64,000 nt of DNA. It comes from Lasioglossum baleicum. Taxonomy: Eukaryota > Arthropoda > Insecta > Hymenoptera > Halictidae. A program made the translations under genes and the position numbers. Position 1 is the first letter of the stretch. The number at the start of each line of letters is the position of its first letter. The notes below the pieces were generated by a model. That model made no database searches. It was given only the letters and a program-made list of their open reading frames with translations, and was not told where the DNA came from. The stretch spans positions 2,232,001 through 2,296,000 of the forward strand of contig NW_027469084.1 in the NCBI RefSeq assembly GCF_051020765.1, written 5' to 3'. Of the stretch, positions 23,185 to 35,189 are shown one piece after another.

Positions 23185-26010
23185 CGACTAGCCTGCGGGA
23201 TGCATCCTCTCGCACGTGTTTTTGCTCGTCTAGCCTGCGGGATGCATCCTCTCGCACGTGTTTTTGCTCGACTAGCCATGCGCATCCCAAAAAACCTGCG
23301 CATGCGCATCCCACAAAACCTCGCACGTGTTTTTACTCGACTAGCCTGCGGGATGCATCCTCTCGCACGTGTTTTTACTCGACTAGCCTGCGGGATGCAT
23401 CCTCTCGCACGTGTTTTTACTCGACTGGCCTGCGGGATGCATCGTCTCGCACGTGTTTTTACTCGACTAGCCTGCGGGATGCATCCTCTCGCACGTGTTT
23501 TTACTCGACTGGCCTGCGGGATGCATCGTCTCGCACGTGTTTTTACTCGACTAGCCTGCGGGATGCATCCTCTCGCACGTGTTTTTGCTCGACTAGCCAT
23601 GCGCATCCCAAAAAACCTGCGCATGCGCATCCCAAAAAATCTGCGCATGCGCATCCCACAAAACCTGCGCATGCGCATCCCACAAAACCTCGCACGTGTT
23701 TGTGCTCGACTAGCCTGCGGGATGCATCCTTTCGCACGTGTTTTTACTCGACTAGCCTGCGGGATGCATCGTCTCGCACGTGTTTTTACTCGACTAGCCT
23801 GCGGGATCCATCCTCTCGCACGTGTTTTTGCTCGACTAGCCATGCGCATCCCAAAAAACCTGCGCATGCGCATCCCAAAAAATCTGCGCATGCGCATCCC
23901 ACAAAACCTGCGCAGGCGCATCCCACAAAACCTCGCACGTGTTTGTGCTCGACTAGCCTGCGGGATGCATCCTTTCGCACGTGTTTTTACTCGACTAGCC
24001 TGCGGGATGCATCCTCTCGCACGTGTTTTTACTCGACTAGCCTGCGGGATGCATCCTCTCGCACGTGTTTTTACTCGACTACCCTGCGGGATGCATCCTC
24101 TCTCACGTGTTTTTGCTCGACTAGCCATGCGCATCCCAAAAAACCTGCGCATGCGCATCCCAAAAAACCTGCGCATGCGCATCCCACAAAACCTGCGTAT
24201 GCGCATCCCACAAAACCTCGCACGTGTTTTTACTCGACTAGCCTGCGGGATGCATCCTCTCGCACGTGTTTTTACTCGACTAGCCTGCGGGATGCATCCT
24301 CTCGCACGTGTTTTTGCTCGACTAGCCATGCGCATCCCAAAAAACCTGCGCATGCGCATCCCACAAAACCTCGCACGTGTTTTTACTCGACTAGCCTGCG
24401 GGATGCATCCTCTCGCACGTGTTTTTGCTCGGCTAGCCTGCGGGATGCATCCTCTCGCACGTGTTTTTGCTCGACTAGCCATGCGCATCCCAAAAAACCT
24501 GCGCATGCGCATCCCACAAAACCTCGCACGTGTTTTTACTCGACTAGCCTGCGGGATGCATCCTCTCGCACGTGTTTTTACTCGACTAGCCTGCGGGATG
24601 CATCCTCTCGCACGTGTTTTTACTCGACTGGCCTGCGGGATGCATCGTCTCGCACGTGTTTTTACCCGACTAGCCTGCGGGATGCATCCTCTCGCACGTG
24701 TTTTTACTCGACTAGCCTGCGGGATGCATCCTCTCGCACGTGTTTTTGCTCGACTAGCCATGCGCATCCCAAAAAACCTGCGCATGGGCATCCCAAAAAA
24801 TCTGCGCATGCGCATCCCACAAAACCTCGCACGTGTTTGTGCTCGACTAGCCTGCGGGATGCATCCTTTCGCACGTGTTTTTACTCGACTAGCCTGCGGG
24901 ATGCATCCTCTCGCACGTGTTTTTACTCGACTACCCTGCGGGATGCATCCTCTCGCACGTGTTTTTGCTCGACTAGCCATGCGCATCCCAAAAAACCTGC
25001 GCATGCGCATCCCAAAAAACCTGCGCATGCGCATCCCACAAAACCTGCGTATGCGCATCCCACAAAACCTCGCACGTGTTTTTACTCGACTAGCCTGCGG
25101 GATGCATCCTCTCGCACGTGTTTTTACTCGACTAGCCTGCGGGATGCATCCTCTCGCACGTGTTTTTGCTCGACTAGCCATGCGCATCCCAAAAAACCTG
25201 CGCATGCGCATCCCACAAAACCTCGCACGTGTTTTTACTCAACTAGCCTGCGGGATGCATCCTCTCGCACGTGTTTTTACTCGACTAGCCTGCGGGATGC
25301 ATCCTCTCGCACGTGTTTTTACTCGACTGGCCTGCGGGATGCATCGTCTCTCACGTGTTTTTACTCGACTAGCCTGCGGGATGCATCCTCTCGCACGTGT
25401 TTTTGCTCGACTAGCCATGCGCATCCCAAAAAACCTGCGCATGTGCATCCCAAAAAATCTGCGCATGCGCATCCCACAAAACCTGCGCATGCGCATCCCA
25501 CAAAACCTCGCACGTGTTTGTGCTCGACTAGCCTGCGGGATGCATCCTTTCGCACGTGTTTTTACTCGACTAGCCTGCGGGATGCATCGTCTCGCACGTG
25601 TTTTTACTCGACTAGCCTGCGGGATGCATCCTCTCGCACGTGTTTTTGCTCGACTAGCCATGCGCATCCCAAAAAACCTGCGCATGCGCATCCCAAAAAA
25701 TCTGCGCATGCGCATCCCACAAAACCTCGCACGTGTTTGTGCTCGACTAGCCTGCGGGATGCATCCTTTCGCACGTGTTTTTACTCGACTAGCCTGCGGG
25801 ATGCATCCTCTCGCACGTGTTTTTGCTCGGCTAGCCTGCGGGATGCATCCTCTCGCACGTGTTTTTGCTTGACTAGCCATGCGCATCCCAAAAAACCTGC
25901 GCATGCGCATCCCAAAAAATCTGCGCATGCGCATCCCACAAAACCTCGCACGTGTTTGTGCTCGACTAGCCTGCGGGATGCATCCTTTCGCACGTGTTTT
26001 TACTCGACTA
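23185..26010. repeat. Segment copy 4a (ends approximate)
   Basis: Matches 26,266-28,785. Spacing is 3,081 bp up to 24,217 and 2,775 bp from 24,524. Shared markers are CTCGTCTAGCC (23,224 and 26,305), GGGATCCATCC near 23,807 and 26,886, CTCTCTCACG, TTTTTACCCGAC near 24,662, TTTTTACTCAAC and TTTTTGCTTGAC (25,866 and 28,641). A private change near 23,913 is CTGCGCAGGCGC. Confidence 0.92.
24218..24523. repeat. Two 153-bp modules missing from copy 4b
   Basis: Modules 24,218-24,370 and 24,371-24,523 each have two A and two B units. In copy 4b the flanks join at 27,299 with exactly these 306 bp absent. The break points fall at module boundaries on both sides, as unequal recombination between B-to-A junctions would give. 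Confidence 0.93.
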
Positions 26011-26265
26011 GCCTGCGGGATGCATCCTCTCGCACGTGTTTTTGCTCGGCTAGCCTGCGGGATGCATCCTCTCGCACGTGTTTTTGCTTGACTAGCCATG
26101 CGCATCCCAAAAAACCTGCGCATGCGCATCCCAAAAAATCTGCGCATGCGCATCCCACAAAACCTCGCACGTGTTTGTGCTCGACTAGCCTGCGGGATGC
26201 ATCCTTTCGCACGTGTTTTTACTCGACTAGCCTGCGGGATGCATCCTCTCGCACGTGTTTTTACT

Positions 26266-28785
26266 CGACTAGCCTGCGGGATGCATCCTCTCGCACGTGT
26301 TTTTGCTCGTCTAGCCTGCGGGATGCATCCTCTCGCACGTGTTTTTGCTCGACTAGCCATGCGCATCCCAAAAAACCTGCGCATGCGCATCCCACAAAAC
26401 CTCGCACGTGTTTTTACTCGACTAGCCTGCGGGATGCATCCTCTCGCACGTGTTTTTACTCGACTAGCCTGCGGGATGCATCCTCTCGCACGTGTTTTTA
26501 CTCGACTGGCCTGCGGGATGCATCGTCTCGCACGTGTTTTTACTCGACTAGCCTGCGGGATGCATCCTCTCGCACGTGTTTTTACTCGACTGGCCTGCGG
26601 GATGCATCGTCTCGCACGTGTTTTTACTCGACTAGCCTGCGGGATGCATCCTCTCGCACGTGTTTTTGCTCGACTAGCCATGCGCATCCCAAAAAACCTG
26701 CGCATGCGCATCCCAAAAAATCTGCGCATGCGCATCCCACAAAACCTGCGCATGCGCATCCCACAAAACCTCGCACGTGTTTGTGCTCGACTAGCCTGCG
26801 GGATGCATCCTTTCGCACGTGTTTTTACTCGACTAGCCTGCGGGATGCATCGTCTCGCACGTGTTTTTACTCGACTAGCCTGCGGGATCCATCCTCTCGC
26901 ACGTGTTTTTGCTCGACTAGCCATGCGCATCCCAAAAAACCTGCGCATGCGCATCCCAAAAAATCTGCGCATGCGCATCCCACAAAACCTGCGCATGCGC
27001 ATCCCACAAAACCTCGCACGTGTTTGTGCTCGACTAGCCTGCGGGATGCATCCTTTCGCACGTGTTTTTACTCGACTAGCCTGCGGGATGCATCCTCTCG
27101 CACGTGTTTTTACTCGACTAGCCTGCGGGATGCATCCTCTCGCACGTGTTTTTACTCGACTACCCTGCGGGATGCATCCTCTCTCACGTGTTTTTGCTCG
27201 ACTAGCCATGCGCATCCCAAAAAACCTGCGCATGCGCATCCCAAAAAACCTGCGCATGCGCATCCCACAAAACCTGCGTATGCGCATCCCACAAAACCTC
27301 GCACGTGTTTTTACTCGACTAGCCTGCGGGATGCATCCTCTCGCACGTGTTTTTACTCGACTAGCCTGCGGGATGCATCCTCTCGCACGTGTTTTTACTC
27401 GACTGGCCTGCGGGATGCATCGTCTCGCACGTGTTTTTACCCGACTAGCCTGCGGGATGCATCCTCTCGCACGTGTTTTTACTCGACTAGCCTGCGGGAT
27501 GCATCCTCTCGCACGTGTTTTTGCTCGACTAGCCATGCGCATCCCAAAAAACCTGCGCATGGGCATCCCAAAAAATCTGCGCATGCGCATCCCACAAAAC
27601 CTCGCACGTGTTTGTGCTCGACTAGCCTGCGGGATGCATCCTTTCGCACGTGTTTTTACTCGACTAGCCTGCGGGATGCATCCTCTCGCACGTGTTTTTA
27701 CTCGACTACCCTGCGGGATGCATCCTCTCGCACGTGTTTTTGCTCGACTAGCCATGCGCATCCCAAAAAACCTGCGCATGCGCATCCCAAAAAACCTGCG
27801 CATGCGCATCCCACAAAACCTGCGTATGCGCATCCCACAAAACCTCGCACGTGTTTTTACTCGACTAGCCTGCGGGATGCATCCTCTCGCACGTGTTTTT
27901 ACTCGACTAGCCTGCGGGATGCATCCTCTCGCACGTGTTTTTGCTCGACTAGCCATGCGCATCCCAAAAAACCTGCGCATGCGCATCCCACAAAACCTCG
28001 CACGTGTTTTTACTCAACTAGCCTGCGGGATGCATCCTCTCGCACGTGTTTTTACTCGACTAGCCTGCGGGATGCATCCTCTCGCACGTGTTTTTACTCG
28101 ACTGGCCTGCGGGATGCATCGTCTCGCACGTGTTTTTACTCGACTAGCCTGCGGGATGCATCCTCTCGCACGTGTTTTTGCTCGACTAGCCATGCGCATC
28201 CCAAAAAACCTGCGCATGTGCATCCCAAAAAATCTGCGCATGCGCATCCCACAAAACCTGCGCATGCGCATCCCACAAAACCTCGCACGTGTTTGTGCTC
28301 GACTAGCCTGCGGGATGCATCCTTTCGCACGTGTTTTTACTCGACTAGCCTGCGGGATGCATCGTCTCGCACGTGTTTTTACTCGACTAGCCTGCGGGAT
28401 GCATCCTCTCGCACGTGTTTTTGCTCGACTAGCCATGCGCATCCCAAAAAACCTGCGCATGCGCATCCCAAAAAATCTGCGCATGCGCATCCCACAAAAC
28501 CTCGCACGTGTTTGTGCTCGACTAGCCTGCGGGATGCATCCTTTCGCACGTGTTTTTACTCGACTAGCCTGCGGGATGCATCCTCTCGCACGTGTTTTTG
28601 CTCGGCTAGCCTGCGGGATGCATCCTCTCGCACGTGTTTTTGCTTGACTAGCCATGCGCATCCCAAAAAACCTGCGCATGCGCATCCCAAAAAATCTGCG
28701 CATGCGCATCCCACAAAACCTCGCACGTGTTTGTGCTCGACTAGCCTGCGGGATGCATCCTTTCGCACGTGTTTTTACTCGACTA
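26266..28785. repeat. Segment copy 4b
   Basis: Direct copy of 23.2-26.0 kb lacking the two 153-bp modules. It is followed at once by a changed module with CTGGGGGATGC (28,787-28,797), TTTTTGCTAGGC and CGCGCGTG. Confidence 0.92.
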
Positions 28786-29005
28786 GCCTGGGGGATGCAT
28801 CCTCTCGCACGTGTTTTTGCTAGGCTAGCCTGCGGGATGCATCCTCTCGCGCGTGTTTTTGCTCGACTAGCCATGCGCATCCCAAAAAACCTACGCATGC
28901 GCATCCCAAAAAATCTGCGCATGCGCATCCCACAAAACCTCGCACGTGTTTGTGCTCGACTAGCCTGCGGGATGCATCCTTTCGCACGTGTTTTTACTCG
29001 ACTAG
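28250..29005. repeat. Segment copy 5a
   Basis: Matches 30,575-31,330 at 2,325 bp. Within about 110 bp both copies share TTTTTGCTTGAC, CTGGGGGATGC, TTTTTGCTAGGC, CGCGCGTG and CTACGCATG. Just right of the match the other copy has an extra CCTTTCG A unit. Confidence 0.9.
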
Positions 29006-29293
29006 CCTGCGGGATGCATCCTCTCGCACGTGTTTTTGCTCGGCTAGCCTGCGGGATGCATCCTCTCGCACGTGTTTTTGCTCGACTAGCCATGCGCATC
29101 CCAAAAAACCTGCGCATGCGCATCCCACAAAACCTGCGCATGCGCATCCCACAAAACCTCGAACGTGTTTTTACTCGACTAGCCTGCGGGATGCATCCTC
29201 TCGCACGTGTTTTTGCTCGACTAGCCATGCGCATCCCAAAAAACCTGCGCATGCGCATCCCAAAAAATCTGCGCATGCGCATCCCACAAAACC

Positions 29294-29731
29294 TCGCACG
29301 TGTTTGTGCTCGACTAGCCTGCGGGATGCATCCTTTCGCACGTGTTTTTACTCGACTAGCCTGCGGGATGCATCCTCTCGCACGTGTTTTTGCTCGGCTA
29401 GCCTGCGGGATGCATCCTCTCGCACGTGTTTTTGCTCGACTAGCCATGCGCATCCCAAAAAACCTGCGCATGCGCATCCCAAAAAATCTGCGCATGCGCA
29501 TCCCACAAAACCTCGCACGTGTTTGTGCTCGACTAGCCTGCGGGATGCATCCTTTCGCACGTGTTTTTACTCGACTAGCCTGCGGGATGCATCCTCTCGC
29601 ACGTGTTTTTGCTCGGCTAGCCTGCGGGATGCATCCTCTCGCGCGTGTTTTTGCTCGACTAGCCATGCGCATCCCAAAAAACCTACGCATGCGCATCCCA
29701 AAAAATCTGCGCATGCGCATCCCACAAAACC
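29294..29731. repeat. Two tandem 219-bp modules
   Basis: Modules 29,294-29,512 and 29,513-29,731 each have three A units (TTTGTGC/CCTTTCG; TTTTTAC/CCTCTCG; TTTTTGCTCGGC) and three B units (A6, A6-TCTG, ACAAAACC). The second has CGCGCGTG and CTACGCATG. This is the most frequent module type in the middle third of the window. Confidence 0.92.
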
Positions 29732-30574
29732 TCGCACGTGTTTGTGCTCGACTAGCCTGCGGGATGCATCCTTTCGCACGTGTTTTTACTCGACTAGCCT
29801 GCGGGATGCATCCTCTCGCACGTGTTTTTGCTCGGCTAGCCTGCGGGATGCATCCTCTCGCACGTGTTTTTGCTCGACCAGCCATGCGCATCCCAAAAAA
29901 CCTGCGCATGCGCATCCCACAAAACCTGCGCATGCGCATCCCACAAAACCTCGCACGTGTTTTTACTCGACTAGCCTGCGGGATGCATCCTCTCGCACGT
30001 GTTTTTACTCGACTAGGCTGCGGGATGCATCGTCTCGCACGTGTTTTTACTCGACTAGCCTGCGGGATGCATCCTCTCGCACGTGTTTTTGCTCGACTAG
30101 CCATGCGCATCCCAAAAAACCTGCGCATGCGCATCCCAAAAAATCTGCGCATGCGCATCCCACAAAACCTCGCACGTGTTTGTGCTCGACTAGCCTGCGG
30201 GATGCATCCTTTCGCACGTGTTTTTACTCGACTAGCCTGCGGGATGCATCGTCTCGCACGTGTTTTTACTCGACTAGCCTGCGGGATGCATCCTCTCGCA
30301 CGTGTTTTTGCTCGACTAGCCATGCGCATCCCAAAAAACCTGCGCATGCGCATCCCAAAAAATCTGCGCATGCGCATCCCACAAAACCTCGCACGTGTTT
30401 GTGCTCGACTAGCCTGCGGGATGCATCCTTTCGCACGTGTTTTTACTCGACTAGCCTGCGGGATGCATCCTCTCGCACGTGTTTTTGCTCGGCTAGCCTG
30501 CGGGATGCATCCTCTCGCACGTGTTTTTGCTCGACTAGCCATGCGCATCCCAAAAAACCTGCGCATGCGCATCC

Positions 30575-31330
30575 CACAAAACCTGCGCATGCGCATCCCA
30601 CAAAACCTCGCACGTGTTTGTGCTCGACTAGCCTGCGGGATGCATCCTTTCGCACGTGTTTTTACTCGACTAGCCTGCGGGATGCATCGTCTCGCACGTG
30701 TTTTTACTCGACTAGCCTGCGGGATGCATCCTCTCGCACGTGTTTTTGCTCGACTAGCCATGCGCATCCCAAAAAACCTGCGCATGCGCATCCCAAAAAA
30801 TCTGCGCATGCGCATCCCACAAAACCTCGCACGTGTTTGTGCTCGACTAGCCTGCGGGATGCATCCTTTCGCACGTGTTTTTACTCGACTAGCCTGCGGG
30901 ATGCATCCTCTCGCACGTGTTTTTGCTCGGCTAGCCTGCGGGATGCATCCTCTCGCACGTGTTTTTGCTTGACTAGCCATGCGCATCCCAAAAAACCTGC
31001 GCATGCGCATCCCAAAAAATCTGCGCATGCGCATCCCACAAAACCTCGCACGTGTTTGTGCTCGACTAGCCTGCGGGATGCATCCTTTCGCACGTGTTTT
31101 TACTCGACTAGCCTGGGGGATGCATCCTCTCGCACGTGTTTTTGCTAGGCTAGCCTGCGGGATGCATCCTCTCGCGCGTGTTTTTGCTCGACTAGCCATG
31201 CGCATCCCAAAAAACCTACGCATGCGCATCCCAAAAAATCTGCGCATGCGCATCCCACAAAACCTCGCACGTGTTTGTGCTCGACTAGCCTGCGGGATGC
31301 ATCCTTTCGCACGTGTTTTTACTCGACTAG
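30575..31330. repeat. Segment copy 5b
   Basis: Second copy of the marker cluster. It lies inside the stretch that the 43.8-52.5 kb copy lacks (spacing changes by 918 bp across it), so it was probably added to this locus after that long duplication, or lost from the other. Confidence 0.87.
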
Positions 31331-32926
31331 CCTGCGGGATGCATCCTTTCGCACGTGTTTTTACTCGACTAGCCTGCGGGATGCATCCTCTCGCACGTGT
31401 TTTTGCTCGGCTAGCCTGCGGGATGCATCCTCTCGCACGTGTTTTTGCTCGACTAGCCATGCGCATCCCAAAAAACCTGCGCATGCGCATCCCACAAAAC
31501 CTGCGCATGCGCATCCCACAAAACCTCGCACGTGTTTTTACTCGACTAGCCTGCGGGATGCATCCTCTCGCACGTGTTTTTACTCGACTAGCCTGCGGGA
31601 TGCATCCTCTCGCACGTGTTTTTACTCGACTACCCTGCGGGATGCATCCTCTCGCACGTGTTTTTGCTCGACTAGCCATGCGCATCCCAAAAAACCTGCG
31701 CATGCGCATCCCAAAAAACCTGCGCATGCGCATCCCACAAAACCTGCGTATGCGCATCCCACAAAACCTCGCACGTGTTTTTACTCGACTAGCCTGCGGG
31801 ATGCATCCTCTCGCACGTGTTTTTACTCGACTAGCCTGCGGGATGCATCCTCTCGCACGTGTTTTTACTCGACTACCCTGCGGGATGCATCCTCTCGCAC
31901 GTGTTTTTGCTCGACTAGCCATGCGCATCCCAAAAAATCTGCGCATGCGCATCCCACAAAACCTCGCACGTGTTTGTGCTCGACTAGCCTGCGGGATGCA
32001 TCCTTTCGCACGTGTTTTTACTCGACTAGCCTGCGGGATGCATCCTCTCGCACGTGTTTTTGCTCGGCTAGCCTGCGGGATACATCCTCTCGCACGTGTT
32101 TTTGCTCGACTAGCCATGCGCATCCCAAAAAATCTGCGCATGCACATCCCACAAAACCTCGCACGTGTTTGTGCTCGACTAGCCTGCGGGATGCATCCTT
32201 TCGCACGTGTTTTTACTCGACTAGCCTGCGGGATGCATCCTCTCGCACGTGTTTTTGCTCGGCTAGCCTGCGGGATGCATCCTCTCGCACGTGTTTTTGC
32301 TCGACTAGCCATGCGCATCCCAAAAAACCTGCGCATGCGCATCCCAAAAAATCTGCGCATGCGCATCCCACAAAACCTCGCACGTGTTTGTGCTCGACTA
32401 GCCTGCGGGATGCATCCTTTCGCACGTGTTTTTACTCGACTAGCCTGCGGGATGCATTCTCTCGCACGTGTTTTTACTCGACTAGCCTGCGGGATGCATC
32501 CTCTCGCACGTGTTTTTGGTCGACTAGCCATGCGCATCCCAAAAAACCTGCGTATGCGCATCCCACAAAACCTCGCACGTGTTTTTACTCGACTAGCCTG
32601 CGGGATGCATCCTCTCGCACGTGTTTTTACTCGACTAGCCTGCGGGATGCATCCTCTCGCACGTGTTTTTGCTCGACTAGCCATGCGCATCCCAAAAAAC
32701 CTGCGCATGCGCATCCCAAAAAACCTGCGCATGCGCATCCCACAAAACCTGCGCATGCGCATCCCACAAAACCTCGCACGTGTTTTTACTCGACTAGCCT
32801 GCGGGATGCATCCTCTCGCACGTGTTTTTGCTCGGCTAGCCTGCGGGATGCATCCTCTCGCACGTGTTTTTGCTCGACTAGCCATGCGCATCCCAAAAAA
32901 CCTGCGCATGCGCATCCCACAAAACC

Positions 32927-33288
32927 TCGCACGTGTTTTTACTCGACTAGCCTGCGGGATGCATCCTCTCGCACGTGTTTTTACTCGACTAGCCTGCGGG
33001 ATGCATCCTCTCGCACGTGTTTTTACTCGACTGGCCTGCGGGATGCATCCTCTCGCACGTGTTTTTACTCGACTAGCCTGCGGGATGCATCCTCTCGCAC
33101 GTGTTTTTACTCGACTGGCCTGCGGGATGCATCGTCTCGCACGTGTTTTTACTCGACTAGCCTGCGGGATGCATCCTCTCGCACGTGTTTTTACTCGACT
33201 GGCCTGCGGGATGCATCGTCTCGCACGTGTTTTTACTCGACTAGCCTGCGGGATGCATCCTCTCGCACGTGTTTTTGCTCGACTAGCC
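32927..33288. repeat. Eight-unit A-block with an internal 84-bp dimer
   Basis: The block holds eight A units plus the closing piece. In its right part units alternate CTGGCC/CGTCTCG and CTAGCC/CCTCTCG, giving an 84-bp dimer repeated twice. The copy is at 46,293-46,654. Shorter versions of the dimer occur at about 23,420-23,580, 26,500-26,660 and 33,800-33,970. Confidence 0.9.
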
Positions 33289-35189
33289 ATGCGCATCCCA
33301 AAAAACCTGCGCATGCGCATCCCAAAAAATCTGCGCATGCGCATCCCACAAAACCTCGCACGTGTTTTTACTCGACTAGCCTGCGGGATGCATCCTCTCG
33401 CACGTGTTTTTGCTCGGCTAGCCTGCGGGATGCATCCTCTCGCACGTGTTTTTTCTCGACTAGCCATGCGCATCCCAAAAAACCTGCGCATGCGCATCCC
33501 ACAAAACCTGCGCATGCGCATCCCACAAAACCTGCGCATGCGCATCCCACAAAACCTCGCACGTGTTTTTACTCGACTAGCCTGCGGGATGCATCCTCTC
33601 GCACGTGTTTTTGCTCGGCTAGCCTGCGGGATGCATCCTCTCGCACGTGTTTTTGCTCGACTAGCCATGCGCATCCTAAAAAACCTGCGCATGCGCATCC
33701 CACAAAACCTCGCACGTGTTTTTACTCGACTAGCCTGCGGGATGCATCCTCTCGCACGTGTTTTTACTCGACTAGCCTGCGGGATGCATCCTCTCGCACG
33801 TGTTTTTACTCGACTGGCCTGCGGGATGCATCGTCTCGCACGTGTTTTTACTCGACTAGCCTGCGGGATGCATCCTCTCGCACGTGTTTTTACTCGACTG
33901 GCCTGCGGGATGCATCGTCTCGCACGTGTTTTTACTCGACTAGCCTGCGGGATGCATCCTCTCGCACGTGTTTTTGCTCGACTAGCCATGCGCATCCCAA
34001 AAAACCTGCGCATGCGCATCCCAAAAAATCTGCGCATGCGCATCCCACAAAACCTCGCACGTGTTTTTACTCGACTAGCCTGCGGGATGCATCCTCTCGC
34101 ACGTGTTTTTGCTCGGCTAGCCTGCGGGATGCATCCTCTCGCACGTGTTTTTGCTCGACTAGCCATGCGCATCCCAAAAAACCTGCGCATGCGCATCCCA
34201 CAAAACCTGCGCATGCGCATCCCACAAAACCTCGCACGTGTTTTTACTCGACTAGCCTGCGGGATGCATCCTCTCGCACGTGTTTTTACTCGACTAGCCT
34301 GCGGGATGCATCCTCTCGCACGTGTTTTTACTCGACTACCCTGCGGGATGCATCCTCTCGCACGTGTTTTTGCTCGACTAGCCATGCGCATCCCAAAAAA
34401 CCTGCGCATGCGCATCCCAAAAAACCTGCGCATGCGCATCCCACAAAACCTGCGTATGCGCATCCCACAAAACCTCGCACGTGTTTTTACTCGACTAGCT
34501 TGCGGGATGCATCCTCTCGCACGTGTTTTTACTCGACTAGCCTGCGGGATGCATCCTCTCGCACGTGTTTTTACTCGACTACCCTGCGGGATGCATCCTC
34601 TCGCACGTGTTTTTGCTCGACTAGCCATGCGCATCCCAAAAAACCTGCGCATGCGCATCCCAAAAAATCTGCGCATGCGCATCCCACAAAACCTCGCACG
34701 TGTTTGTGCTCGACTAGCCTGCGGGATGCATCCTTTCGCACGTGTTTTTACTCGACTAGCCTGCGGGATGCATCCTCTCGCACGTGTTTTTGCTCGGCTA
34801 GCCTGCGGGATGCATCCTCTCGCACGTGTTTTTGCTCGACTAGCCATGCGCATCCCAAAAAACCTGCGCATGCGCATCCCAAAAAACCTGCGCATGCGCA
34901 TCCCACAAAACCTCGCACGTGTTTTTACTCGACTAGCCTGCGGGATGCATCCTCTCGCACGTGTTTTTACTCGACTAGCCTGCGGGATGCATCCTCTCGC
35001 ACGTGTTTTTACTCGACTGGCCTGCGGGATGCATCGTCTCGCACGTGTTTTTACTCGACTAGCCTGCGGGATGCATCCTCTCGCACGTGTTTTTGCTCGA
35101 CTAGCCATGTGCATCCCAAAAAACCTGCGCATGTGCATCCCAAAAAATCTGCGCATGCGCATCCCACAAAACCTGCGCATGCGCATCCC

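Noticed and set aside
3234..28823. Forward open frame of 8,529 codons, and other very long frames on both strands (for example 469-10,698; 6,969-25,211 on the minus strand; 41,077-55,914)
   Set aside because: They overlap each other in different frames and strands, translate only the two repeat units, switch frame at one-base deletions, and have no domain, start context or other gene sign. Unit lengths divisible by three explain them fully.
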